From the NCBI RefSeq assembly GCF_019279795.1, contig NC_056743.1, positions 628,182,019 to 628,246,018 of the forward strand: a stretch of DNA of 64,000 bases, in the 5' to 3' direction. Numbering within the stretch: the first letter of the stretch is position 1; every line of letters starts with the position of its first letter. The notes under the pieces are model-generated. The model had not been told where the DNA came from. It saw only the letters and a program-made list of their open reading frames with translations, and made no database searches. Positions 44,741-56,163 of the stretch are shown here, in pieces. A program made the position numbers and the translations under genes. The stretch is from Protopterus annectens. Its lineage: Eukaryota > Chordata > Ceratodontiformes > Protopteridae.

Positions 44741-45374
44741 TGTATATGAAAAATAGTGTTTGGGTGCAAGATGTCATAATATTGTGTGCAGTCAGGGTTC
44801 AGATACATTATCTCAAAAGTGACAGAGCAACATCAGTGTGACATTCATATTTATCATTCTGTACTCCCAAATGTACATGGTACTGACAATATAATAGACC
44901 TGCCCATTATATATTCCATACAATATCAAGTTTTCTGTGGTGGTCACCTCAATGAAACATGCCTTATTTTTGTAGCTAGATGAAAATGGACCAAGTTCAT
45001 CTAGGCATTTTCATTTGCTTCAAATTTATTTCCAAAATCCACGAAACACGGAGCCCAGACTCACAATGTTCGACCAGATACTCAACCAGCTCCTCAAATC
45101 ACATACTGTTAATCTTTTTTTTTCCTTTCTTTTGTTTATTTCCACTTATTTCTTTAAAATATGGGAATACTTTTGTGCATTCTTCAGTTACAAAAATCTC
45201 TAACCCATAAATATAAAAATACCTGTCATCCCACAGAAAACTCAGCGAGAAACAACGTTTGAGTCCTTGGTATCTCACTGTCATGTTTTGTTTTGAAGTT
45301 ATGTAGACTATGTTAAAATATGTAAAAATGGGCTATTTCTGTTACTTTTGCTTATTAACAGAAAATGCTGAATG
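44741..45374. other. unassigned sequence
   Basis: No repeat or coding signature recognised. Confidence 0.4.
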
Positions 45375-45620
45375 TATATTTATCTATTTAATGGAAAAGT
45401 TTGACTGGGATAGAGCTCATTTTCAATGGAGGCCCAGGGAGAAACACTCCAGATGCATGTCTTTGTAACACGAGAGGAAACCGGACCACCCATAGGAAAC
45501 CCATGTGAATGCAGGGAGGACATGCAGACTCCACGCAAAATGTACTCCAGCCGAGAATTGAACCAGAAAACCTCTTGCTGTGAGGAGACAATGCTAACCA
45601 CTGCACCACTGCTCCGCCCT
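45375..45620 (-). mobile_element. tRNA-derived SINE with L2-like 3' tail, best copy
   Basis: Read on the minus strand from 45620: head with A box 'tggtgcagtgg' and B box 'ggttcaattct', a central part ('catgtcctccctgcattcac', 'gggtttcctatgggtggtcc'), then 'tccctgggcctccattgaaa' and 'cccagtcaaacttttcc'. It ends in an AAATAGATAAATA tail. The last 80 bp match the 3' end of the L2-like LINE ('aggcctctactgtaaacgg' and so on at 30070-30140). A pol III head plus LINE tail is the standard SINE design, mobilised in trans by the partner LINE. V-SINE-like by inference. Confidence 0.8.
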
Positions 45621-46689
45621 ATATATACAACAAACATCACTTTTTCCAATATTTACATACTAAACAGGTTTTGTGCACATTGTGCTCTAGTGTAGTATTT
45701 GTTTTGAAATAGTTTACATTTATTTGTTACAAAAGTAAATGTATGTTTAAGTTTTTTCTTTGGTAACTTAAAAAACCTAAAAGGTATTTACAAATAGGAA
45801 AACAACTGCATTTTACATAATTCAAATTTTATGCCAGATAATTAATATGGCTTCAAAAGAGGGTTTACAATCTTATTAAGAGTTTTGATGAGCTGTAATA
45901 GTAGAATATAGCCAAAGGTTGCAGTTCAAAAAAAGCAACTCAGTGCCCTCATGAATACTTAATATTGGTGTTTGAAAATCTGCAGTAAGCCACAGGGCTG
46001 CACTGCATACTGGCCATGAATGAGTGAGTGGGCTATCACCCCTAGCAACCTGAGATTTCAGTGATGTCTTACAGAAGAGCTTGCTGCATAGCTGGGTAAG
46101 CTACTTCAGTGGAAAAGAAAACATTATGACAAGAGTTCTGGCAGGTTCAATTGCAGCAGGAATCAGTTGTGCTTTTTTTGTGAACTGTGTATAGAAAACC
46201 TATACAATTTACTAGGAACCTGTCCACAAGCTAATCCAACCTGTGCCTCAGCACTTTTACTCTCATTGCATAAATTGCTCTTGTTAGTTGGCTGGAATGC
46301 TAAGTGGTGACAGGCTGCACAGAGTTGCTAGCTGCTTTCTGGACTGATGATGGCCATTATGTGTTGTGTTTATACACATATAGCCCACTGTATTTGCAAC
46401 ACAGTTATATCTCCTTTTTGCTTTTAAGTTGCTTTACTTTGACTTCACCGTGTACCACTACTTTTACTTAAACTATTTAAATTAAGTTTTCAGAAGTATA
46501 GAGAGAGAGAGAGAGAGAGAATTCAGTTGCATTAGGTTTTGCAGAACTATTTATAAAATACTAAATAAAAAAAAGTAATGCATGCAGACAACAAGTAGTC
46601 CCTTTACTATATGTAGTAAACAAAGCAAAACTACATAAACTGTATATTTTCTTTCATTGCTAGTTATCTTCTTTATCTTTAATTAGGTG
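45621..46689. other. unassigned sequence with a short (GA)n at 46500-46520
   Basis: AT-rich. Only the GA dinucleotide run stands out. Confidence 0.4.
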
Positions 46690-46945
46690 CAGTATAGAGA
46701 ACTAGTGCTGGAAGGGATGCTAGTCTATTTCAGGACTCGTTCTCACACCACATGTACACCTGCTGACAATTTATAAGACTGCCAATTCACTAAAAGCATG
46801 TCTTTGGGATGTGAGAAGATACTGGACCACTCAGCAAAAGTCATGTTGACATGGTGTAAATTAAGACTTCGTACAGAAGATATGGCAACTGGGAATTGAA
46901 CTGGAGAGCCAAAAGCTGTGACATAGCAAGTTAAACTGGTGGAGG
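46690..46945 (-). repeat. decayed SINE-like repeat
   Basis: 'gcatgtctttgggatgtgag', 'ggaccactcagcaaaag', 'gggaattgaactgg' and 'gctgtgacatagcaagttaa' follow the same order as the SINE at 45375-45620 and the composite repeat at 48285-48600, with strong decay. Confidence 0.55.
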
Positions 46946-47224
46946 ACTGAGATACTTCATTTGTAATTTTATATTAACTTGATATATTTGCGGGGTAGGG
47001 TGACCAATTTTGTTACTTGCAGCACTGTAAACATTAATTCATCTTTGCATTTTGTGAGCAGTATCTCATCTCCTCTTATATAATATGTTCCTATACACTT
47101 ACAAATTCTTGTTCAATTCCATTTGCCTTTAACACTTGAATGATATTAAGATTTATTCCTTAGAAAATACATCTAAGTATGATTCATTTAGCAAATGAGC
47201 CGAACAACAACCACCACCAGTGGT

Positions 47225-47372
47225 CATTTATTCATAGATTCATAGATTAGTACTAGGCTAACTGCCCTTGCGAGCCATTTTAAGCCTAGCCAATTATCCC
47301 CTGTGAGATTCAAACCCTGTACCTTGTGTTTGTAAGGCAAACACCTTAACCATTAGGCTACCCTCCCAAGTA
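47225..47372 (-). mobile_element. tRNA-derived SINE with CR1 3' tail
   Basis: Minus strand from 47372: 'gggagggtagcctaatggtt' (A box tagcctaatgg), 'ttacaaacacaaggtacagg' and B box 'ggtttgaatctc'. Then 'ttggctaggcttaaaatggc', 'agttagcctagtactaatct' and an octamer-like end 'atgaatctatgaa'. The second half matches the 3' end of the CR1 at 59900-59987 ('ttggctaggcttataagggc', 'atagcctagtaacctcctat'). This is a complete SINE of about 148 bp in which the tRNA-like head is joined to the CR1 tail that recruits the CR1 RT. Confidence 0.85.
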
Positions 47373-48057
47373 TTTTAAAGGGACATTAATTATTATTACT
47401 CAGGGAGATCCTGTTGAGAAACAACATATCCTGTTTATGGCATGAAATTTACGAATGACAAAAAATGTTTAATTTTACTACCATTTGTTTTCCACTACCT
47501 TATGGCAACTATAGTTCCTGTTTCCTGATAAAAGGCAAGAAATGTGATGTCAAAATGTATTATGTATTACTGTTTATAAAACTATTTTTTATTCAAATTG
47601 TGGTTTCAGTACTTTTCATCCTGAAAACACAGTTTCACAAACAATAACTATGCCTCCAGGCAAGTTTCTAAATTGTAATTAAACTAAGTGAAGTACTTAC
47701 CCTCCCACCTCTTCTGCATTACAGTGCTAAGAAATTAAAGTGAAGTTTCACAAACATGCAACAAGCTTCCTGAAAGGAAACAGTGGGCAGAATTCATAGT
47801 CAGGGTGAGCTGAAGTGCAATTCGCACTGGGCAGATTGGTTAGGCTGCACTTCTCTGATTAAATGTGTTCAGAGCCATGAGCAAATGCATGTCCAGGGAT
47901 TGCATTAAAATAGGATTTGCATGAATATAAATCACTCAGCTGAGCACCTTACCATCTTATCTAAGTTAGTTGTGCAGCTACCTTCATTGTGGCACAGAGG
48001 GATATATACACTCCCCGCCCACTTCTAGATGCACAGACAGCTGTACACATACACGGA
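47373..48057. other. unassigned sequence
   Basis: No signature recognised. Confidence 0.4.
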
Positions 48058-48172
48058 CACACACACACACACACATGCATGCATATGCACAAAAATAATT
48101 TATATCCACAATCTCCATACCAGCCACAGGCAGCAGATATCAAGCACATGCATAAATACATGCAAATACATG

Positions 48173-48240
<68 letters not shown>
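48058..48240. repeat. two (CA)n tracts
   Basis: CA runs at 48058-48075 and 48179-48239 separated by about 100 bp of mixed sequence. The second is followed by 'acttacctgg', as is the CA tract at 54144-54174. Confidence 0.95.
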
Positions 48241-48241
<1 letters not shown>

Positions 48242-48284
48242 CACTACTTACCTGGATCAGTAATCTGCAGTGTTTCACCCTTTT

Positions 48285-48600
48285 CAAAATCCATCCATCC
48301 ATCCTCAACCCCTTTTCCCATTTTGCACATGGGGCCGAGGTGTCACTTCAGCAGAGGCAATCATATCGAGCCAAGGTTTACATCACCGGGTGGCTAGCCC
48401 TGTCGTGGTATTTCATTTGTACCACTCACACATGCACATGCTCTCATCTATGGCCAATTTAGAGTGTCCAATCCACCTACTGCATGTCTTTGGAATGTGG
48501 GAGGAAACCAGAGCACCAGGAGGAAACCCATGTGACCACGGGGAGGACATGCACCCACTAAATTGTATAGCTGCACGCAATAAAACTCCTTCATACTGAA
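48285..48600 (-). repeat. composite repeat with (ATCC)n start
   Basis: (CCAT)n at 48290-48303, then 'cctcaaccccttttcccatt', 'gcacatggggccgaggtgtc', 'ggccaatttagagtgtccaa', 'gcatgtctttggaatgtggg' and 'ggaggaaacccatgtgacca'. This order is typical of an abundant vertebrate repeat whose 3' end is the (ATGG)n side. The tRNA-like head is missing. A shorter inverse copy is at 33585-33715. Confidence 0.65.
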
Positions 48601-48889
48601 GCATTTTGTGCACTATTCTGCACAACTCCTACATAGTACAGATGTTTACATATCACCGTACCAGGCAAAAATCCATGCAGAGCAGTACATCAGGATGCTC
48701 AAGTGTCTCTTTAGATATAGGCCATGCCCACAGATTTACATTCACATCAGGTCTGAATACCCTTACTTCCTAGAGCAAAGTTACTCTAATGATCAGCTGC
48801 CTATGAAATGGGAACCCCTTGCATGGTATGCAAGGCTACTTTTGTGTCTTTGTATACTCTCAAGGTGTTTGTGACAATTTATGTACATT

Positions 48890-49731
48890 GTGTGTTTTGC
48901 AATACTTTTAGTTTTTGATATTATTAGAAGACAGCAGACCAGTGGATCTTTTGTTGGGATCACCTATACTAAGCTGGAAGGTATAGCAAATCCAATGGCC
49001 AATAAATTCAGTTCCAATTTTACCTCGCTTTCTGCTCTAGACACCTCTCATGAAACACCCCCAAACCACAGCTCCCCCAAACTATTATTAGGGGACAGTT
49101 CCTCAATGTACTCTACAAGACCAAAAACACTGCATCGATGGGATAGAATAATACTGCAGGATGCCTCCTTAACAGCATGAAACATAACTTATTAGGTCCA
49201 CTAAAATGGCTATTTAATTGTAGCCTCCAAACAGGCTTTGTGCCAAGACAATAGAGGGCTGCAGCTGTTAACCTTTAGCATACAAGTAGGTCATTCATGG
49301 ACATGGGTAACTACCACCCCATAATTCTGATGAGTCTCATATGTAAGGCCATGGAAAGAATAATCATAGACATGATAAATAACAGCACAGGAAACCTTCA
49401 GACATTGGCCCCAACTCAGTTTGGTTTCATCAAATATAGGTCATGCTTACTGAAACTAGTAGACTTCTCTGAGAAGGTCATCACAGCAATAGATAAGGAC
49501 AAAATGGTGCACACTGTCCACCTCACCCTGGTCAAAACATCTAAACAATGTCACACTTGGGAATTGTAAAGAAGCTCCCGAAATTAGATATAAACCCCTA
49601 TGTCTTCCACTTGATAGACAGCTGGCTCACAGAACACAAAAGGTAAGGATAGGTAAGCCTACCGCCACAAAAATGCCAGTCATTAGTGGTGTCCTCCAGG
49701 GCTTAGTGCTGGGGCTGCTCCTTTTTGGTAA
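48890..49731 (+). mobile_element. CR1 copy A, upstream part
   Basis: Plus-strand frames give VGITYTKLEGIANPMANKFS (pre-RT), MGNYHPIILMSLICKAMERI, TQFGFIKYRSCLLKLVDFSE (frame 49297-49569), INPYVFHLIDSWLTEH and, at 49690-49730, a degraded LQGLVLGPLLF block. It breaks off there and resumes at 54614. It is 5' truncated or too decayed to follow upstream of about 48890. Confidence 0.8.
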
Positions 49732-50864
49732 TAGTGGCGGCTGGTGACTTCAAATCAAAGGGGGGCTGCAGGAGACAGCTGAATGGGTGGGGTCAAGGGG
49801 AAGGGGTATGGCCAACTAGAAAGGGGAGGAGCTATGCTCAAAACCACAAAAACTAACTTTAATTAAATACGCTGCCCTGGGTGGTAAACCATCATTATGA
49901 GAGTCCAATCAAGACAAAAATAAGTGTAGAAGAATAAAAATATTTCAATGCATTGGCTGCATGACAGCTTACTTAATATCTAGATGGAAACAAAAGGTTG
50001 TGAGGCATGAAAAAATAAATTACTTTTTAAATACATTACTGGAATGCCAGTCAAAATCAAGTACAAGGAAAACCAGAAGCACTCAACTCAAACCACTTCT
50101 CCTTGCACTGCAGTTCTAATTATAATTTATATTCAGCTTTATTAAAGTACCAAGTAACATGCTGAAAGTAGAAATCTCTGTGATGTCCCCACTTGTAAAA
50201 ATGTTTCTTATCCAAAAAAGACCTGCTGCCTGACAACTATCTACTTGTTTCATGGGGAAAACATGTAAGTAAAAATGAAAAGCAAACAAGAAACAAGCTC
50301 AAGATACATTGCTTAAAGGATTACTGTACAGGTTATGGACCACACATGATTGGCATTCTGTTTAGTTTACGGGTAAAGTCTGTAGAGATGACTGGAAGTC
50401 TTCAACAAGTGTAATGAGCTTTTAAAATAATGGAATCCTGTCCTTTAATACCCAAGGCTTATACATTATCTAGTCAAGTATTTTCTGCATGGCAACAACA
50501 GAAAGGCTTTCAATGTTGGCAATTCTTTAACAGTATGCTTATTAAAGCTTACTTGCATCTTACGATCTCAGACAAGCTTACCTTATGGTCATTAAAGCAT
50601 TGCTACTTAAACACAGAGCAACAGGCACTTTGAGTAATAAGCATAAATCAACAGTACAAAAATATGACAGAAACCAGACCTTTCTGCAAAATCAAGGACA
50701 GATGAAAAGCCACTGTAGTACTTGTGTCTACCTTGGATGGGGGGGGACACACTGCACATTTACACTGCATAACTACTCCTTGCCTTGCTTGGACACATCC
50801 AGAGTCACTACATGGTGGAGTGGGGTGCAACAAGTATGTCACAATTTGAAATGTCTCTGACTGA

Positions 50865-51060
50865 CTGTGATGGCCCTGACACGTGTCATACCTTTCAATG
50901 TCAGTGCAAGAAATCTGGACAAAGTCATACACAGAAGTGGGACAAATGCCCAAAAATAAGGACAATTTTTAAATATTGCTCTAATAAACTTAGAAAGATA
51001 ATATAATAGGTCTTGCATTAGTATGACTTTTCTGAAGGGTATAAAATCTGAAACTCAAAT
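50865..51060 (+). repeat. dispersed 'gtccc' repeat, copy 2
   Basis: Carries 'gtgcaagaaatctggacaaa', 'aaaaataaggacaattttta' and 'tctgaaactcaaatgtctgt', the family described at 4236-4400. This copy shows the longer downstream part. Confidence 0.6.
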
Positions 51061-51344
51061 GTCTGTCATTATTTTCTAACTTCAGTCTTTAGTGATTTGT
51101 CACTAATTTGCCAAAAAACACAATTTTATGAAAAATGGACCAAATGTGATGCAAAAATATAAAATATCCGCACAATACAGCTGGGAACCTGTCAAAGAAG
51201 GGACACTTTAATATTAGTACTGCTAACTTGTGCACCTGACAAAATAAAAGAATCTACATGCATTTCAAGTAATCTATAACTTTGATTATTACAGTTATTT
51301 CTTAATTGTAAACCCTCCATGTTTTCTTCCAAAATTGCTATTTT

Positions 51345-51740
51345 GCGGAGGGATTATTAGGGGGAAGAGCAACATTTTGAGCCAAAATCGGGGACAGTTG
51401 AGAGGTTGGCTATGCCTAATTCTATAAAGCAATTTATTTGCATGTACCTCTCAACCTGTTAATGCAGTAAATCTGAACAAGGCCAAATATATTGGGGGAA
51501 CATATACACAGTACTAAAAATTGCTCTTGTATAAATTGAGACAGTTGATAGAATAACAGTTCTTACTTTAGCATGCATTTTTCTGAAGGTTATGAAGTCT
51601 GAAACTCAGTGTATCATTATTTAGTGACTTAATTTCTAAATGATTTGCCAGAAAACTACAAATTTTATGAAGAACAAACCAAAAATAAGAAGCAAAAATC
51701 TATTCGTTCTTTGAAAATCTGGACAGTTGGGAGGTATAGT
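51345..51740 (+). repeat. dispersed 'gtccc' repeat, copy 3 with flanking ends
   Basis: 'gaacaaggccaaatatattg' and 'aggttatgaagtctgaaact' repeat the family blocks at 51480-51620. 'aatcggggacagttgagagg' (51387-51406) and 'aaatctggacagttgggagg' (51714-51733) are a direct repeat that brackets it and may mark element ends. Confidence 0.5.
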
Positions 51741-52317
51741 TCAGCTGGGCCTGTCTGAGTTTGCTGCCCTTCCCCCCTGACATAATCATGGTTGAATGGA
51801 GCCTCTGCAGCCATTCCAATGAACCATTACTTGGCTATTTCACTCCATTTACCATAAACACTAATGTGCATACTGCTTTACTTCTATGATGAGTTGGACT
51901 TCATTTGAAAGTTTTATTTTGTATTTTACAGCACAAACACTAAGTCATCTACTAAACAAAGCAATGCAGTCTCACAATGAAAACTTAGCATTAAAACTTC
52001 TCTGCCCTTGAAACTCACATTCATTGAAACAGCATTGAAACCCACATTCAAAGAAAATTCATATTGCCAGTGGCAGATAAAGATTAATTTGGGCTGTTTT
52101 CAAATCATAGGCCCCTTGCATATGAAACATACATGTGCTCTTTGATACACCTTCCTCATTGTACTAAATTATATTCCTTGTACAATATATTACAGTTGTT
52201 AGAGGGCGTTTTAAATTTGTTTTGAACATTTTTCCAGTAAGCAATGAAACAAAATGCATGCATCCATAATGCATAATGACAAAACTGCCCAGTTCAGAAC
52301 ATTTATCATAAAAGTCT

Positions 52318-52497
52318 ACTCAGACTTCCACAGTCCACCATTATCAGTAAATATGCACAATTCTACAGTCAACCATTATCAGTAAATATGCACATTTCTA
52401 CAGTCCACCATTATCAGTAAATATGCACAATTCTACAGTCCACCATTATCAGTAAATATGCACAATTCTACAGTCCATTATCAGTAAATATGCACTA
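52318..52497. repeat. minisatellite, about five units of 37-39 bp
   Basis: The unit 'ccattatcagtaaatatgca' plus 'caattctacagtccac' is repeated five times, with the last shortened. Confidence 0.95.
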
Positions 52498-52899
52498 TCT
52501 CTGAAGAAGTAAAAGTCATCTAAATAATTCCACATTAAAGAAATCTGTAACTAATGAAGAGGTTGATGCTAGCAAACACCTTTATATTTCATGGTTTCAT
52601 CAAAAAATAAAGTGTCTGTTGCCCCTCAGGAATAAATTGCCTATATTACATTAAAAAAATGATAAGCTAGTAATATTGCAAGAGGAAATGGATGGCAAAC
52701 TGATAACGGACTCATAGTTAATATCGTCACCAAGGAGAACATTCTCAGTACGGCAGCATCCACCCCTTGTGACAGTAGAACCCACAGCCTTCTGCATCAA
52801 AGGCAAGTATACAACCTGCTGTGCTATTAACAAGGCAACCCAACTTCACTTAAGCAACACTAAACTTCTGTTCCCCTGCAGCTCTCAGCTCCTTGTAAA

Positions 52900-53420
52900 A
52901 TCTACTCAATACTCAACTTCGCAGCACAAGAAAACTGGAAAAAGCCAAAATGTATTGGGGGGGGGTCAAAAGCCCAAAAACCAGGAACACAAACATTGCT
53001 TGTATAATCTTGGAAAGTTGCTAGAACCATACATTTTACTGCCAAGCTCCCTGTGCAAAACAGTCAGAGCAACATACCACTATGCCAAATCAGCTGCTTT
53101 GTAAAAGAGGAAGACTGAAACTTAAATGGCTATCATTTAGTGAATTCAGTTCTCACCATAGCTGTCAACCTCTTAGTACAAAACACCTGGACAAACCCAG
53201 TAATGAGGGAATACAGCCCCCAAACATTCAGTGAATTCAGTTCTTGCCATAGCTGTCAACCTTAGCACACAAAACCTGGACAAAGCCAATAATGGGGGAA
53301 TACAGTCCCAAAAATAGGGACAAATTTCAAATATTCATCTTATAAACTTAGAAAATTGCTAGAATAAAAGGTTGTGTTATGGTTGTGTTACTATGTATTT
53401 TCTGAAGAACATGAAGTCTG
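52900..53420 (+). repeat. dispersed 'gtccc' repeat, copies 4 and 5
   Basis: Copy 4 (about 52900-53130) has 'aaaaccaggaacacaaacat' and 'cttggaaagttgctagaa'. Copy 5 (about 53155-53420) has 'ctgtcaacctcttagtac', duplicated as 'ctgtcaaccttagcac', then 'aaatagggacaaatttcaaa' and 'catgaagtctgaaattcaaa'. They lie in the same orientation and may be a local tandem duplication. Confidence 0.6.
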
Positions 53421-53424
53421 AAAT

Positions 53425-53645
53425 TCAAATGCCTGTCAGTTTTACTGCTGACAGAATAAAAACAATTTTCAGCAGAGACCCAGGGAGAAATACTGCAGAC
53501 ACGTCTTTGTAAAATGACAGGGCACCAGAGCAAATCCACACAAACACAGGGAGGAGATGCAGACTCCACACAGAAGGCACCCCAGCCAAGAATCAAACCA
53601 GAAAATCTATAGCTGTGAGGCAACAATACTACCACTGCACCAAAT
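53425..53645 (-). mobile_element. L2-tailed SINE copy
   Basis: 'agcagagacccagggagaaa', 'gagatgcagactccacacag', 'ccaagaatcaaaccagaaa', then 'gctgtgaggcaacaatacta' and 'ccactgcaccaa'. It has the same order as 45375-45620, so it is on the minus strand with the tail at the left. Confidence 0.75.
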
Positions 53646-53689
53646 ATGCAAGGACTTAAACATTCAGAAACCTGAAGTCTGAAATTCAA

Positions 53690-53930
53690 ATGCCTGTCAA
53701 TTTTATTTAACATTTGTTAATCAGGACAGTGTGACTTGGAACAAAAAAAAATTTCAGCAGAGGCCCAGGAAGAAATAATACAGACATGTCTTTGTAACAT
53801 GGGAGGACACAAAAGCAAACCCACACAAACACAGGGAGAAGATAAAGACCCCACAAAGTAGGCACCCCAGCCAAGAAGCAACCTGAGAACCTGCAGCTGT
53901 GAGGCAACAATGCTACCACTGCACCATCAA
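53690..53930 (-). mobile_element. L2-tailed SINE copy, adjacent
   Basis: The tail 'tttatttaacatttgttaat' at the left, then 'agaggcccaggaagaaataa', 'gcaccccagccaagaagcaa' and the head complement 'gctgtgaggcaacaatgcta'. The same 'aagtctgaaattcaaatgcc' phrase precedes this and the previous copy (53415 and 53676), suggesting that the pair arose by segmental duplication. Confidence 0.75.
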
Positions 53931-54017
53931 ATATCAAGCATTGCAACATTTATAAACCACAGACATTATGAGGAACAGATCAGATCAAATATGAGGCAAA
54001 AATCTGCAATTTTTTTA

Positions 54018-54139
54018 CAAATGGTGGTGGGTAGGGAATTCAGGTCTTTAACACCTGCATACAAGGTACAGGGTTCAAGCCTGAGGTATTCCCTACCACA
54101 CCACCATGAGCCTAACCACCAGTATATTGCACCAGGGGC

Positions 54140-54174
<35 letters not shown>
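54018..54174 (+). repeat. tRNA-like repeat ending in (CA)n
   Basis: 'gtagggaattcaggtcttta', then 'acacctgcatacaaggtaca', 'gggttcaagcctgag' (B-box-like) and 'gtattccctacc' can fold as a tRNA-like head. The segment ends in (CA)15 at 54144-54174. It is probably a second tRNA-derived SINE type, but the copy is single in this window. Confidence 0.4.
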
Positions 54175-54175
<1 letters not shown>

Positions 54176-54613
54176 ACCTGGTCCTGTAGTAAATCCCTGT
54201 CTGCAAAACCACCATTAATTCCATAAATCCAGGTCCCTGTCCACAAACCCCGACGAATGCAGCTGCAAACCTGCGCAAATGTGACCTTGCCCGTCACGAG
54301 ATCTTCCCCTGCAGCAAGCTCCAATCCAGACCTGAGATCCTTCTCCTGACTGCCGACCTTGCAGTCCGGCCCCAGCGAGTTTCCAGGCAGTCTATGCAGT
54401 TTAAAACTGCATAGACTTGTGGGAGTGCTCCTGTTCACGTGTCTCAATCAGGACTGCTGCTGAGACAATCTGTGCATGCTCCATGCTCCAGACTGTCTCA
54501 GCAGCAGTCTGGACTAGTGTGCATGTGTGAAGTCTACGAAAAATATTTTTTTCTTATTTTTTTGAAGTTGAGGGGGCTGCAGTCCGGCAGTCCAATAGCA
54601 CGGGCCGCCCCTG

Positions 54614-55615
54614 TTTACTATTCTCTAAAGACAAGGTAAGCATCATAGGAATCTGGCTAACCAATTTCTTAGATGATTGCAAAGTAGATGAAGTAATAGA
54701 CTCCTCCAAAGGCACAAACATCCTCCAAGAAGGCCTGACATGGACTAATAACTGGTGCCAGAGTCATAGTCTAAAATGTCAGTGCCAGAAAATACGTAAT
54801 AATATCATTCAGATAGATAACCACCCCTGGCAATGACTGCATTGATAATACACTCTTAAGAACTATAATTGGGGTTTGGGACTGTATGTAGACAGAGACT
54901 TGGCCTTTGACTACTGTAATAAGGAAATATTTCTATGTTGTGCAACTTCTAAGCAAGGGTATGGCATTTAAGTCCCAAGATGTCATTGTTCCATTGAACA
55001 TTGCACTCATTAGACCAGTTATTGAGTACATTACCCCCTTCAGTGTGTACCTGGCCAATATGCAACAACTGGAGCTTCTATAAAGATTCCTCACAAAAAG
55101 AATAAATGGTGTAGCCAAAATGTCCTATACAGACCACCTGAAATCCTTATCCTTGTACTCAGTCTCCTACAGACTGCTGAGTGGCAAAAACATCCTTTAA
55201 TCCAGCCCTTATGGACGCATTACACATCCACAAAATAAATAGCATTGGAAACATCTGAACTAGGGACTTAAACCTCATCTGTGTCATAAATAAAACATGC
55301 TGGACAGACAAGTATGTGTCTCATAGACTATCCCTTCTCTGAAACAATCTTCTCATCTGTGTAAATTAGACTCCCTCGCTGCACTTATTCAAGTGCAGCT
55401 TGGATTAATGAATGTGGAATCAAATTTGTACCACTAGTCTGCTTCCTATGCCCCTATTAGAAAGATGAAGCTTGTAAATGCTGAGTCACGCATACCCAAG
55501 CTATACTCCCATATAACATGAGTGGTATTAAAATCTGTCAAATACATTTGGGAAACAGCTATACTTAAAAATGTCCTTTACTAATGTTAGCCTAGTAATC
55601 ACCTGTGAACCTATA
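54614..55615 (+). mobile_element. CR1 copy A, downstream part
   Basis: Resumes the reading left at 49731: LLFSKDKVSIIGIWLTNFLD, DCKVDEVIDSSKGTNIL, LTWTNNWCQSHSLKC, then FLTKRINGVAKMSY and LKSLSLYSVSYRLL. It parallels the KYADDCKLGAVINS... and FLTRRIQGLK... blocks of the full CR1. The catalytic YADD reads FLDD here. The 3' end 'gcctagtaatcacctgtgaa' lies at about 55615, close to the start of the next CR1. Confidence 0.85.
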
Positions 55616-56163
55616 TTTGTACTAGCATAAAGTTGTGTTTTATAGTTTTATAATTGTTTTCTGCCTAAAATAGTGCAGCTAGTTGCTGTAGTATAGTTTC
55701 CCATCCTCCCTCCCTATTTGGTGTTTTATTCTTATACTTGGTAGCTTTGCAGTCACCTGCCCCTACTGTAAATTTGATCTGGGAAACTCCTCCCAGTCCA
55801 GTGTCATTAACTCATTCTATCTAATACAGAGAGAACATTTGGGAAGGCCAACCCCCTTAGTTTCTTAACCTTGAATTATCTCCTTGGTCCCTTTCCACTT
55901 TACTTAAAAAAAAAAATCTCTATTCAACTGCTTTAACAGTATTTGTGTTTTCTCCTCCTACTCCATTACTTCACCTTGGTTTCCCTGCTACTTGTTCTCT
56001 AAAGTGTTCAACTGCATCTTCTCTGCTGCATTTATTACTGCTTGTTTTTAGCCTGTTTAAATTTTAAGTGTTATTCTAAGCCTCTTAGTTTTGGTTTAAG
56101 CACTTGGGCTTTAGGCCTACCCTTTAGCTCTCCCTGGCCTTTCTCCCTGAGATTCTGACAAAT

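Larger units (their letters stand above)
49732..54613. mobile_element. hAT-like DNA transposon (4.9 kb) inserted in CR1 copy A
   Basis: Left terminus 'tagtggcggctggtgactt'; right terminus, read inverted, 'caggggcggcccgtgctat'. Both fit a hAT-type terminal consensus CAGKGGCGGCYSGTG. An inner 'gggggctgcag' occurs at both ends. Flanking 8-mers are tttggtaa and tttactat (5 of 8 equal), compatible with a decayed 8-bp target duplication. The CR1 reading resumes exactly across the interval. No transposase frame was recognised inside, so it is a non-autonomous or fully decayed copy that later gathered other repeats. Strand is not assignable. Confidence 0.65.

Noticed and set aside
47225..47372. A functional tRNA gene
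   Set aside because: The head has A- and B-box-like sequence but no intact cloverleaf, and it is fused to a CR1 tail; it is a SINE.
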